Shown: positions 1-8,112 of the stretch, one piece after another | Position numbering within the stretch: position 1 is the first letter of the stretch | Layout: the number at the start of each line of letters is the position of its first letter | NCBI GenBank assembly: GCA_021828185.1 | Contig: JAKASI010000001.1 | Location: forward strand, 1-64,000 | Direction: 5' to 3' | Length of the DNA: 64,000 bases | DNA from: an archaeon | Lineage (GTDB): Archaea; Thermoproteota; Nitrososphaeria; Nitrososphaerales; UBA183 | Made by a program: the position numbers and the translations under genes | Notes under the pieces: model-generated | Seen by the model: only the letters and a program-made list of their open reading frames with translations | What the model was told of the DNA's origin: nothing | Databases searched by the model: none

Positions 1-65
1 GAGATCATGGAGTGGGAGGACGGCCCTTCCACTCGATTCCTCGGACGAGAAGACTGCTAGACCAT

Positions 66-123
66 CCGCTCAAAACCTCGTTAAGTTTACAGGGCCGCTC
101 AAAACCTCGTTAAGTTTACAGGG
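66..123. repeat. Perfect 29-bp tandem direct repeat, two copies
   Basis: Two identical, directly abutting 29-bp copies (66-94 and 95-123); each begins CCGCTCAAAACC and ends TTTACAGGG. No spacer separates them, so this is not a CRISPR array. They lie just upstream of the NYN gene at 153. I noticed no further copy in the window. A simple duplication or a tandem operator are both possible. Confidence 0.9.
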
Positions 124-152
124 CCCAGTAGGCAGTCGAGAGCAGCGAGCAC

Positions 153-770
153 GTGCATAGCATGGGAATGAGTGCCGTCGCAGGTCCATTGCAGTCCCGA
201 CTAGTGATGGTATTCATTGATGGGGCTGTGCTTCGCCGAAAACTGAGGGAGTGGTTTGGGCATGACCGGATTGACCTACTTAACTTCACATGGTACGAGC
301 TAGTGCGGATTGTCGATTTCAACGTAGTCCACGGAGAGCTGGTGCGCGCCTACTTCTACGATGCAATCCTGCCTCCTAACGATCCCGACTCTGCTGCGCA
401 GGAGAAATACTACGCGCGCCTGCGACGTTTCGAATTTTGCGAAGTCCGCCTCGGCCGAGTCATTCGCGGCGACGGGGGGCAACTCCGTCAGAAGGGCGTC
501 GACGCGCTGATGGCAATCGACATGGTTTCGAAGGCCTTCCAGGGCCAGTACGACATTGCGGTGATGGTCGCAAACGACGACGATTTCGTTGACATCGCGA
601 AGAGCATTCGTGATACCGGGAAGCGGCTATGTGGTGCGTACTTCGAACCCAACGTGTCGCAACGCCTGCTGGACCAGTTTGACCGCAGGAAGGCGTTGAC
701 CAAGGAGACCCTCGCAAAGTACATGATGAAAGAGGAAGATTGGGGGAAGGGAGTAGGCTCTGCACCTTGA
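153..770 (+). CDS. NYN/LabA-like PIN-fold nuclease
   Basis: Predicted metal-dependent RNase of the NYN (PIN-like) family. Visible hallmarks are an N-terminal strand with an acidic residue (VMVFIDGA, about residues 18-25), the KGVDALMAIDMV motif near residue 113 with its conserved Asp residues, and the DIAVMVANDDDF motif near 133-144, which together supply the acidic metal-binding cluster. The 205-residue length is normal for a single-domain NYN protein. The start is open: ATG 153 is the longest, but ATG 207 would begin right before the first strand. The next small gene overlaps its stop by a TTGA junction, so the two are probably co-transcribed. Family members act in RNA decay and some occur in defence loci; the target here is unknown. 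Confidence 0.8.
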   Translation: MHSMGMSAVAGPLQSRLVMVFIDGAVLRRKLREWFGHDRIDLLNFTWYELVRIVDFNVVHGELVRAYFYDAILPPNDPDSAAQEKYYARLRRFEFCEVRLGRVIRGDGGQLRQKGVDALMAIDMVSKAFQGQYDIAVMVANDDDFVDIAKSIRDTGKRLCGAYFEPNVSQRLLDQFDRRKALTKETLAKYMMKEEDWGKGVGSAP

Positions 771-988
771 CGCAGCAAAAGGCGCCGGAGTCAAAGGGTC
801 AGCCTGTGACCGGCAAGTGCAAGAACTGCGGGGAGGAGGCCGAGTTGAGCGACGACGGTCTCTGCGACGACTGCTACAGAGACGAGTGGGACGACTGGGG
901 GGACGAAGGGCCCGGCGGCGACGAGCCATGGAGCGGCGACGAATATGAGCCAACTGACGATTACGGCGGACCTGAGGACAAGGGCTAG
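767..988 (+). CDS. Small acidic zinc-binding protein
   Basis: Not recognised by name. A protein of about 73 residues with an N-terminal C-x2-C ... C-x2-C set (CKNCGEE then CDDCYRDEW) that should bind one zinc ion, followed by an extremely acidic tail rich in Asp, Glu, Gly and Trp. I chose TTG 767 because it overlaps the stop of the NYN gene as TTGA, the coupling arrangement seen repeatedly in this window. TTG 740 and GTG 806 are in-frame alternatives. Tight coupling suggests a partner or regulator of the NYN protein; this is inference only. Confidence 0.55.
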   Translation: MTQQKAPESKGQPVTGKCKNCGEEAELSDDGLCDDCYRDEWDDWGDEGPGGDEPWSGDEYEPTDDYGGPEDKG

Positions 989-1204
989 ATCTGCTTACAA
1001 CTTCTGCGACCGCTTCCTCTCGACCCTCTGCCTCAGCTAGGCCTCGTAGTTGGCCTCTTTGCGTCTGTTACTTCCTACTTCATTGGCAGAAGTTCGTGAG
1101 ACGACCCGTGATTTCAGGAGTGCAGGGTTCATGACCTACGGCAAGCCCCCCCACAAAACGTCAACGCGCGTCTTTGTGACTTGGGCGGAAGCGCGACGGA
1201 TTTT

Positions 1205-2980
1205 CTAGCTGGGAGCTAGGAGAGCCTCAAGGAAGTACTCCGGGAAAAGCTCCCTGTGCCTACTCACGAACCAGGGTAAGTTCGAGTCTAGCACATAGGT
1301 GACCGCGTGGTCGGTGTCGCTCCTGATGCTGCGCCCGTAGGTCTGGACCAGCCTCAGGGCCGTCTGCCAATCGTACCAGCCCTGGTCCCTCTCCATTTTG
1401 ACCCTGGTCCTCCTCTCTGACAGGTCAGGGTACGGCACCTTCACCAGGACCTGGAACCTCGACAACTCGTCTTTCAGGTCCACCCCCTGATAGAGGCTGG
1501 GGGAGATCAGGACCGACTCGTCCCTGGCGCCGTGGGCCAGCAGAAGGGCCGACCTCGAGGAGACGTTCTCCGTGCTCGAAAGCCTCGCCCTGTTGTACTC
1601 CGAGACGTGATCCATGATGTATCTCGCTTGCTGATACGATGTCGTGTGAATTATCCCTCTCTCGCCTGCATGACGCGTCATCACTTCATCGACCGCGTGG
1701 GCGATCGGTCCCAGGGAAGTCTCGATTGTTGATCTACTCAGCTGTGCAGCGTTTAGGGCATAAATGGGCCTATTCTCAACCGGAAATGAGGACTCGGCAA
1801 CTCTGATGAAGGCCGCCTCCTCCTCAGACATGCCGAGCGTCCTGCAGAAGACCTCCTTCGAGAAGACTGTCGCGGACATCAAGAGTACGGTGTCAGCGGT
1901 GTCGAACAGCATCGAGGTGTAAGCGCCCACCTGCAGAGGCTGGAAGACGACCTCATCAACTGACGACCCTTCCCCTTGTGAGGCGGTCTTTCTGACGCTG
2001 TTCACGACCCAGTTGGCGGGGTGAGCATCCAGGTCCTCCATGAAGCCTTTCAGTGATTTCAGGGAGGCCTTGCAGGAGGCAACCCGGTCCTGTTTGGTCC
2101 CGTCCAGTAGATAGGCATCAAGAAACCGTTCCAGCACTCTTTTCGTTTCTTCCAAGGGACCTGCCCAAGCGGTAACATCCGCGAGACCCATGTCTGGGAT
2201 GACATGGGGTACATCGTCCTCATCTTCAACCCTGTAGTTTTCCAGCACTGATCTCCTCAGGGCGAAGGAAGCTGAACCGACCATCTGCTTCTCAAGGTCA
2301 TGGGCTTCGTCACAGACCAGAAGTCTTCTCCGCCTGATGTCTTCGGTGTACCTGAGTTCGGTCAGGAAGAAAGGATAGTTGGCAACCATGACCGGAGCCC
2401 TGAAGGCATCCCACTTCTGTTCGTAGTATGAGCAGAGCTTCCTGTCCTTGAGATGCTCGCACTTCGAACCGCGGTTGCAGAGCCTCCGCTTGTGCTCCTC
2501 GTATTCCTCGAAGGTAAGGTAGTGAGGACATTCGGAGAGCTTCCAGTCGACCTCGCACCTCCCCTTGCTACAAGGGAGGTTCTTCCCCGACGACATGGGC
2601 ACCAGACAAGTGAAGTTTGACTTCCCTGTGACCACCGGGAAGGCGAAGTCAGAGGAATACTGGTTCTGGAGCTGCTTCGTGGATGTCAGGAGGTAAGCAG
2701 ACCCCAGATAGAAGCAGAATGAGGCCGCGATGGCGGACTTGCCAAACCCCACGGGTGCTTCGAGGATTATGAACTTCTTCGATTCGGAGATCGCTGCTTC
2801 GACCTGCTCCAAGACCTCTCTTTGCGAAGGTCTCATGGTCTTGAAGGGGAAACTTTCGATCAAGGTCTTTCTCTTCGGCGTTTCTTCCTGCACCAAAATT
2901 GTACCGCACCTTGTGCAGAATCGGGTAGGGGCGCCAGGCGGGCGTTTGATGCGAGTGCCGCATCTCGGGCAGAAATTCAT
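1205..2980 (-). CDS. XPD/DinG-type superfamily 2 helicase with N-terminal zinc ribbon
   Basis: Predicted ATP-dependent 5'-3' DNA helicase, 591 residues. The N-terminus has a double C-x2-C zinc ribbon (CPRC at 4-7, CTRC at 22-25), not part of classical XPD. Walker A is APVGFGKS (75-82) and the Walker B box is DEAH (224-227). Between them lies a cysteine-rich insertion (Cys 125, 137, 142, 151, 168, 174, 183) in the position of the XPD/DinG iron-sulfur domain. C-terminal motifs include the YGRSIRS segment typical of motif VI. The gene is monocistronic and convergent to nothing nearby. Repair, R-loop or defence roles are all possible; the surrounding nuclease genes hint at DNA processing. Confidence 0.85.
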   Translation of the reverse strand: MNFCPRCGTRIKRPPGAPTRFCTRCGTILVQEETPKRKTLIESFPFKTMRPSQREVLEQVEAAISESKKFIILEAPVGFGKSAIAASFCFYLGSAYLLTSTKQLQNQYSSDFAFPVVTGKSNFTCLVPMSSGKNLPCSKGRCEVDWKLSECPHYLTFEEYEEHKRRLCNRGSKCEHLKDRKLCSYYEQKWDAFRAPVMVANYPFFLTELRYTEDIRRRRLLVCDEAHDLEKQMVGSASFALRRSVLENYRVEDEDDVPHVIPDMGLADVTAWAGPLEETKRVLERFLDAYLLDGTKQDRVASCKASLKSLKGFMEDLDAHPANWVVNSVRKTASQGEGSSVDEVVFQPLQVGAYTSMLFDTADTVLLMSATVFSKEVFCRTLGMSEEEAAFIRVAESSFPVENRPIYALNAAQLSRSTIETSLGPIAHAVDEVMTRHAGERGIIHTTSYQQARYIMDHVSEYNRARLSSTENVSSRSALLLAHGARDESVLISPSLYQGVDLKDELSRFQVLVKVPYPDLSERRTRVKMERDQGWYDWQTALRLVQTYGRSIRSDTDHAVTYVLDSNLPWFVSRHRELFPEYFLEALLAPS

Positions 2981-3076
2981 CCTGATTTCTGTCGGGGACC
3001 GGACCCTGCTTGGTTATTAACGAAGACACCACACTGCAGGAAAAGCAAGAGACGATGCGGCTGGAAGGGGGGAGGG

Positions 3077-3511
3077 TTGAGCGAAAGTAAGATCAAAGTC
3101 GATTATTCTTTCAAACTCGTGCCCGGGAGGGTCCGCCGCGAGACGACCCATTGGTGGGCGAAGGTAAGGGTTGTGAAGGACAGAAGGAGGGGGGACGAGT
3201 ACTTCGACATCGTTGGGGGAAGGAAGGATAGGATTGGATCGCACTTTCATGCTGGCGTTGGGCGGGATGGATCGATGATGTTCATGGAAACCAGAGGCAA
3301 GGTCCAATCGATCAACAGGAAGATCATGAGCAAGCAGGAAGGACAGCTGGAAGATAAGACGCTGACCCTCAATGCCAGGCCTACTGAAGCGACGCTGCAG
3401 TTTAGCACGAAGATAGATGAACCAACCAAGCGCGTGTGGCTTGAAATCAGCGAAGTCAGCTTGAAAGAGGAACAAGGATTTTCTGCGGTCTGGGCCAATC
3501 CTCGGCTTTGA
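3077..3511 (+). CDS. Hypothetical protein, about 144 residues
   Basis: Unrecognised. The frame is open from 2822, but that part lies antisense to the helicase gene and reads poorly. I start it at TTG 3077, next to a purine-rich GGAAGGGGGGAGGG tract. The product is basic and strand-rich, with motifs such as HWWAKVRVVKD and FHAGVGRDG. It has no membrane segment and no cysteine pairs. It lies divergent from the helicase with less than 100 bp between starts, so the two may share a control region. Confidence 0.5.
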   Translation: MSESKIKVDYSFKLVPGRVRRETTHWWAKVRVVKDRRRGDEYFDIVGGRKDRIGSHFHAGVGRDGSMMFMETRGKVQSINRKIMSKQEGQLEDKTLTLNARPTEATLQFSTKIDEPTKRVWLEISEVSLKEEQGFSAVWANPRL

Positions 3512-3641
3512 TTATGGCGCGTTGGCATTGATTCGGGGTACTTATGATGCCTTCATTGGTACTTATGTGCTGAGGAAGCAAGGACCTAGTCGGTGAAGAG
3601 CAAATCTGAGATTACTCTTCTGGGGCCTACTCTTCGCACTG

Positions 3642-4259
3642 TTGCTCTTCGGGTCCGTCGCCGGAGTGGCGGCCTCGTTCCCAATCTTCGCCCTTGTAGC
3701 GGTCTTTGCGTTCCTTTTCCTAGTTAGCATTATTGGGCTTACCGTTACGGGCCTGGTCTACCTCGTCCGGGCGGTCCAGTTCGGCCGCAGGGAGGCGTAT
3801 GGCCAGCCGGCTGTGACCCAACGGGGAGAAGTCGTCAGGAGCAACTCCGAGAGGGTCATCGCAGACTACTTCAGCCGCAGCGGCATCAGGTACGTCTACG
3901 AGCAGCCCGCCATGAGCCGGTGGGGGTCCAAGAGGATCAGCAGGCCGGATTTCTACCTGCCTGACTATGACGTGTATGTCGAGTACTGGGGCCTGATCAA
4001 CCTCTCGGACGGTTCCGCCCGCTCGAGATACGAGCGGAGCATGCAGTGGAAAGTGGCCCAGTACCGCCGGAACGGGATACGGTTCGTATCGCTATATCCC
4101 AGCGAGCTCCATGATTTTGATACCGCATTCAGAACCAAGCTGGAGCAGGCATCGGGAAGGACGTTGAATCCACTTCCGGCGAAGTCGTTCTGCACTGCGT
4201 GCGGCCAACCTGCTTCTCCTCCAGCAAGGTTCTGCACGAAGTGTGGAACTAGGTTGTGA
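3642..4259 (+). CDS. Membrane-anchored PD-(D/E)XK-like nuclease with C-terminal zinc ribbon
   Basis: The N-terminus is strongly hydrophobic with one or two membrane segments (about residues 1-40). A cytosolic domain follows with the ending RPDFYLPDYDVYVEYWG (around 105-121), which matches the core of very-short-patch/DUF559-like restriction folds where D and E-x-W/K residues bind metal. The C-terminus carries a zinc ribbon (CTAC ... CTKC). TTG 3642 is the first usual start codon, but the frame continues upstream to 3597 and encodes more hydrophobic residues, with a CTG at 3606, so the true start may be earlier. The zinc ribbon resembles that of the helicase upstream. Function is inferred from fold only. 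Confidence 0.6.
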   Translation: MLFGSVAGVAASFPIFALVAVFAFLFLVSIIGLTVTGLVYLVRAVQFGRREAYGQPAVTQRGEVVRSNSERVIADYFSRSGIRYVYEQPAMSRWGSKRISRPDFYLPDYDVYVEYWGLINLSDGSARSRYERSMQWKVAQYRRNGIRFVSLYPSELHDFDTAFRTKLEQASGRTLNPLPAKSFCTACGQPASPPARFCTKCGTRL

Positions 4260-4469
4260 AGGCGAGCGGGATATCTCCATCCTGTGCGCTAATGCCTTTC
4301 CACCTTCTCTTTTCCTGAGCGTCTCGCGGCTCCACACCGATGCTTGCAGCCAGAACGTTGCCTTACCGGAAGCCCCAACCTCGCGGATGGTGCACCAATG
4401 CCCCGACCGGGGAGAGCGATTTCCGAGTGTCAACGTTTATAGCTTAAACATGATGGAAACATCTATCCT

Positions 4470-5051
4470 TTGGATTATCGGCAAAGGAAGGCCGCGGAGT
4501 CGTACGTGGGCAAGGTACTCGAGCGGGAGTTCCACGTTCCATTCAGAGAAACTGCGCTGAACCTGCCCCATGGGGCTCGCCACAGTTTCGACCTAGTCTC
4601 TAAGAATCAGAGAATAGTGGCAGAGGTAAAGACCTCCGAGCCAAACAAGGCGCCAGGCAGAGAGAGATATCTCAGGAGCGCTCAGCTCGGAGACTTTGCT
4701 CGAGATATTCTCCTGCTCTTGGCCGTGCGGAAGGCGAAAAAACGACTGCTGATACTGACTAACAAAACCGTCTACGACTTGTTCCTAGCAACGCCGTACG
4801 CGCGGGCCGCAATAGCACAGGGCATAGAGGTCCGGTATGTCAAAGTACGTGAGAGCGCTCGGGGGCATCCCCGTGTAAGAATACCTGCGGCTGGATCTCA
4901 GTACGTGATAGTGGATGAAGCCTTCGGACCGCCAATTCCCGTCCCACCGGTTCCCGGACCCGTTATTCCAGTGAATCCCGTGCAGCCCGAAGAGGACGAG
5001 AAGGAAGCCGAGAAGAAGAAAGGGCACGGGGAAGAATCCTCACAGGGCTGA
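4470..5051 (+). CDS. Restriction-endonuclease-like protein with acidic tail
   Basis: The first 120 residues resemble a PD-(D/E)XK nuclease fold: HSFDLVSKNQRIVAEVKTSE contains the D ... E-x-K catalytic signature. It continues into a Pro/Val-rich linker (PPIPVPPVPGPVIPVNP) and a charged, Glu/Lys-rich end. TTG 4470 lies about 30 bp after a TATA-like TTTATA at 4436-4441, consistent with a leaderless mRNA. After the TGA stop the same frame stays open and encodes a membrane protein (next entry), so the nuclease may once have been, or may still be, joined to a membrane domain. The substrate is unknown. Confidence 0.6.
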   Translation: MDYRQRKAAESYVGKVLEREFHVPFRETALNLPHGARHSFDLVSKNQRIVAEVKTSEPNKAPGRERYLRSAQLGDFARDILLLLAVRKAKKRLLILTNKTVYDLFLATPYARAAIAQGIEVRYVKVRESARGHPRVRIPAAGSQYVIVDEAFGPPIPVPPVPGPVIPVNPVQPEEDEKEAEKKKGHGEESSQG

Positions 5052-5186
5052 GAAGACACGTCTGAAGTTCCCTCTTTCTTTACAAAGAATGATTTCTACG
5101 ACACGTTACTCCCCGGCTATCTCGTCGTCATAGCATACCTGTATTTCTTTCAGCCGAGCCTGTTTTTATCTAGCTCATCCCTCAAC

Positions 5187-5621
5187 TTGCTTGCCGCCGC
5201 AATCTTCCTCGTGGCTGGTCCCGCGATTGGGTTCACATTGGGCCAAACGCATCGAATACTCTTCACAAACGTTTGGAACTTGCGTTCAAAGAAGGCCCGA
5301 AACGACCTCAAGGAGGCCACCCAACAATATTACTGCGTACGCCTTAAGGCTAGCAAATCAGAAATCGATTACTTGGAGTTGCAGGAGTCTGAATACGATT
5401 TCAACATGTCTACGGCCCTCGGCTTGGGACTCGTGATTGCTCTTCACCTGTACCTCTCTGAGACGGTCGACCTCGCATCCGCTGTTGTCCTTTCAGCGTT
5501 AGTAATCCTGTTGATTGGGGCCTTTTACGCGTACCACGATTACTACTACGTCTTCGTCGACCTCGTGCGGAAGTATTGCTTGACCCAAACTCAGCAGCCG
5601 GCTGCTAAACAGCCCGATTAG
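5187..5621 (+). CDS. Membrane protein, start unresolved (frame open from 5052)
   Basis: Unrecognised membrane protein with three or four hydrophobic segments and a charged cytosolic middle (about residues 25-70). TTG 5187 is only the first ordinary start. The same frame is open from directly after the upstream TGA at 5049-5051 and encodes coding-like sequence, including KNDFYDTLLPGYLVV, a motif typical of the N-terminus of small membrane proteins just before the first membrane helix. No ATG, GTG or TTG lies in 5052-5186; a CTG occurs at 5139. Readthrough of the TGA, a frameshift, or an unusual start are the options. It is likely functionally tied to the nuclease-like gene before it. Confidence 0.5.
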   Translation: MLAAAIFLVAGPAIGFTLGQTHRILFTNVWNLRSKKARNDLKEATQQYYCVRLKASKSEIDYLELQESEYDFNMSTALGLGLVIALHLYLSETVDLASAVVLSALVILLIGAFYAYHDYYYVFVDLVRKYCLTQTQQPAAKQPD

Positions 5622-5755
5622 TCAAGGTATTCGCACGTCTGGCTGCCTCTATACCAATGCTTAGCGTCCGGGTCTGCCCCCTCGTAGGGTGCGACCGCGC
5701 AGCCGCAGACCCCAAAGGTTTTCATAATCAACGCCGCGCGAGTCCTGACCGCCCG

Positions 5756-6418
5756 ATGAACTGGCGAGAGTCTGATGTATTCATCCATCCTTCGATTCTT
5801 GCAGCGACGAAGCTCGGGGAGAAGCGCCTCGTCGAGTTGTTCAATTCCCGTTCCTACTCTCTGTCGACGATAGAGGGAAACGACGCCGAGCGGAGGCTTG
5901 TCAATGGTCTTTTGCTGTACCATGTTCTTTCAGACGAAAACTTGATTCTGGGAGAAAAGGAGGGGGCCAGGTACGACAAAGCAAAACTCTCTGGATTGGT
6001 CTTCCAGGACATCTTCGAGAGATTGTCCCAAGTGTGGATGTCGGGTCGCTCAGAACTCTTCCTTGCAAACGTTGACAGTTACGTAAAGGGGATGGACTAC
6101 GTTGTCTGCGAAAGAGGAGACGCCGTGCGTTACCGCGCAGGCATACAATGCCGATTCTCAATCAGCGCAGCCAGCGCCACCAACAACTCCTACCAGAGGC
6201 TGAAGGAACGGTTAGCTGAGGTGAGACGGGGAGGTGCGCTGGGCGATATCCCGTTAGCAGTCGCGGCCTTCAGGACGGAGAACAACGTGCCCTCGCCCTT
6301 GAACCAGGCTGTTGGCGCTCAAAAGTCGGTCGTGTTTCTCAACCGCTCCGGAAAAACGGGGTTGGCAATTCGCTATGACGAGTTGAAAGGGTTCGCGGCG
6401 TGGCTTGCAAGCCTGTAG
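5756..6418 (+). CDS. Hypothetical protein, possible nuclease-like fold
   Basis: About 220 residues from ATG 5756 (the frame is open from 5657, but the first 33 residues look non-coding). No membrane segment or cysteine cluster. The segment RYRAGIQCRFSIS followed by a helix with YQRLKERLAEVRR is reminiscent of the Q-x-K half of some PD-(D/E)XK nucleases, with Arg in place of Lys. I treat this as a weak hint only. It lies in the accessory region between membrane-protein genes and is convergent with the next gene. Confidence 0.45.
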   Translation: MNWRESDVFIHPSILAATKLGEKRLVELFNSRSYSLSTIEGNDAERRLVNGLLLYHVLSDENLILGEKEGARYDKAKLSGLVFQDIFERLSQVWMSGRSELFLANVDSYVKGMDYVVCERGDAVRYRAGIQCRFSISAASATNNSYQRLKERLAEVRRGGALGDIPLAVAAFRTENNVPSPLNQAVGAQKSVVFLNRSGKTGLAIRYDELKGFAAWLASL

Positions 6419-6475
6419 CCGACCGCTTGCCAAGCCCCTGGCGAATACCAATGAACGCCGCGCCCGGAATTGGAT

Positions 6476-7105
6476 CTAGAATGGCCCCGTCCATTCCCCC
6501 TCTGGTTCAAATTCGAATCTTCCTTTGCGGCCAAAGAAACGGCCCAGAATTGCATAGTAGCTTAGCAGGACGACGTAGCCTCCACCGTCGCGATTTTGAA
6601 CGACGCATTCTATCTTCGTCGCAACCCCCGGTCCGGCGTTGACAATGTGCAAATCTAGGTAAGCTGGTGCCACTATGGCTCTCTCACCAATCACGTATTC
6701 TCTTTCGCCTTTCGCCCGAGGCAGATAGCCGCGGATGTTTTCTTCAGAGCCGGGCTTAAGTGCGGGTATCTTCCTGACCTCTTTTCCATCTACTAGGGGG
6801 CGTGAGACATCTCTCAATCTGTAGTACGGGACCGGTCTGTCCCTCAGCAGGGTCGGTTCGTCGCCCTGACTTTCCAGCAAGGAAAGGTATCCACCAGCCT
6901 CCTGTCCGGACGGGAACTCGGTCACCATTTCGGCGTAGAGGGATGGCCACGCCGAGTAAACGAACTGGCCGAAGGTTATCACTGCCAAGGTAAAGGCCAA
7001 GATTACGGGCACGGACGCAGGGCCTAATTCCAACCAGACAATCACGAGAACCACCACCACGACGAGCAGGGCGCCGCTGATGGAGAAAGAGGCCTTCATT
7101 CGCAC
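6476..7105 (-). CDS. Membrane protein with two N-terminal transmembrane helices
   Basis: Unrecognised, 209 residues. Two hydrophobic helices (about residues 8-28 and 31-52) are followed by a soluble C-terminal domain of about 150 residues, strand-rich with a LDLHIVNAGPGVATKI segment suggestive of an Ig-like or beta-sandwich domain. ATG 7105 lies 24 bp after an AT-rich TATA-like element on the minus strand (7124-7134), supporting the start. It is divergent from the 7327 gene and convergent with the hypothetical gene ending at 6418. Confidence 0.55.
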   Translation of the reverse strand: MRMKASFSISGALLVVVVVLVIVWLELGPASVPVILAFTLAVITFGQFVYSAWPSLYAEMVTEFPSGQEAGGYLSLLESQGDEPTLLRDRPVPYYRLRDVSRPLVDGKEVRKIPALKPGSEENIRGYLPRAKGEREYVIGERAIVAPAYLDLHIVNAGPGVATKIECVVQNRDGGGYVVLLSYYAILGRFFGRKGRFEFEPEGEWTGPF

Positions 7106-7296
7106 CCGGTAGAGAAATGGCGGTTCAATAAGTTGCGTTTTGCCGCCGACGCAACGAGTGCGGTCAGCACCTCCATACGTCGCATGTTCCTTTCTTTCCT
7201 GCCGGGTGAGATAGGACTACGCACGAGAACGCTTGCTTGGCGGGCGCCGCATTGGTGCCCGTCCACCTTCTGTGTTCCTTCATTGGTCGAAGACCC

Positions 7297-7304
7297 TTAT
7301 TATG
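7297..7304 (+). promoter_or_regulatory. TATA-like box of the 7327 gene
   Basis: TTATTATG centred about 26 bp before ATG 7327, the spacing expected for a leaderless archaeal transcript. Confidence 0.5.
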
Positions 7305-7326
7305 AGCAGAGTTCTGGTACAAGATC

Positions 7327-8112
7327 ATGTCTTCAAAGGATCTTGATCTCTACCGACAGGAGTTCGGACATTTCAGAGAAACGATGCAGGAGTACCTAGC
7401 GAAGAACGAAGACTACCTGCTCAACGACCCAACGGGGTTGAAGCTCTCCCGGAGCCTTCTCGACCAGTTTGTGACCGGGTGGGTTGGAATGGCCCAGCGC
7501 TCAATCGGCTACGACGTCAACTATTACGCGATGAGCTGGTTTATGGAAATGATGATGGGGCCGGCGGTCACCACGGTTACGGCGGCGGTGCTGGCCGGGA
7601 TTTACGATTTTCCTCCGAACGCTCTCCGCGAACTCTTCGAGGGAATAGAGCTGGCCTATGCACTGGACACGAAGCCTGATATGAAGGGGCTCACCATGGG
7701 TCGGAAGTTCAGAATCCTAGAAGGATGCGCGAAGCCCGACAGCCGCGAGCGAAAGCCTTTGATCGAGTACACGGCCAAGTCTTTCGACCAGCCGACGAAG
7801 GGGATGATGAGCAAGTTCTATCACGAACTGTCAGATTTCGCCCACGCGCCGGGATACGTGGCGAGGGGCTTCAAGAGCGGCCGGTTGTCCGACCACTTCC
7901 CTCCGTCTTTCCGGGAGATAATGGAGAAGCCGGCCATGAAGGACTACGTTCCGGAGAGGTGGCTCATCCCGACGTTCGAGCTAAGAAGACTTCAGGAGGA
8001 CGACGCGACCGTCGACCAGATGATTCTTCTGTTGGAGACCTTCTCATCGTTAGCCAAGCTAATCTTCGATAAATGGGAGTCGATTGTAGCCGGACGCGGG
8101 CAATCGGGTTGA
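7327..8112 (+). CDS. Hypothetical protein, first gene of a two-gene unit
   Basis: Unrecognised, 261 residues, mostly helical, no signal peptide. A Met-rich, mildly hydrophobic stretch (about 60-95, containing MSWFMEMMMG) could be a buried helix or a weak membrane segment. The second half is polar with FYHELSDFAHAPGY. The start ATG 7327 is supported by a TATA-like box. The stop overlaps the TTG start of the next gene (TTGA at 8109-8112), so the pair should be translationally coupled and probably works together. Confidence 0.5.
   Translation: MSSKDLDLYRQEFGHFRETMQEYLAKNEDYLLNDPTGLKLSRSLLDQFVTGWVGMAQRSIGYDVNYYAMSWFMEMMMGPAVTTVTAAVLAGIYDFPPNALRELFEGIELAYALDTKPDMKGLTMGRKFRILEGCAKPDSRERKPLIEYTAKSFDQPTKGMMSKFYHELSDFAHAPGYVARGFKSGRLSDHFPPSFREIMEKPAMKDYVPERWLIPTFELRRLQEDDATVDQMILLLETFSSLAKLIFDKWESIVAGRGQSG

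Noticed and set aside
66..123. CRISPR array
   Set aside because: Two 29-bp copies without spacer; no cas gene in the window.
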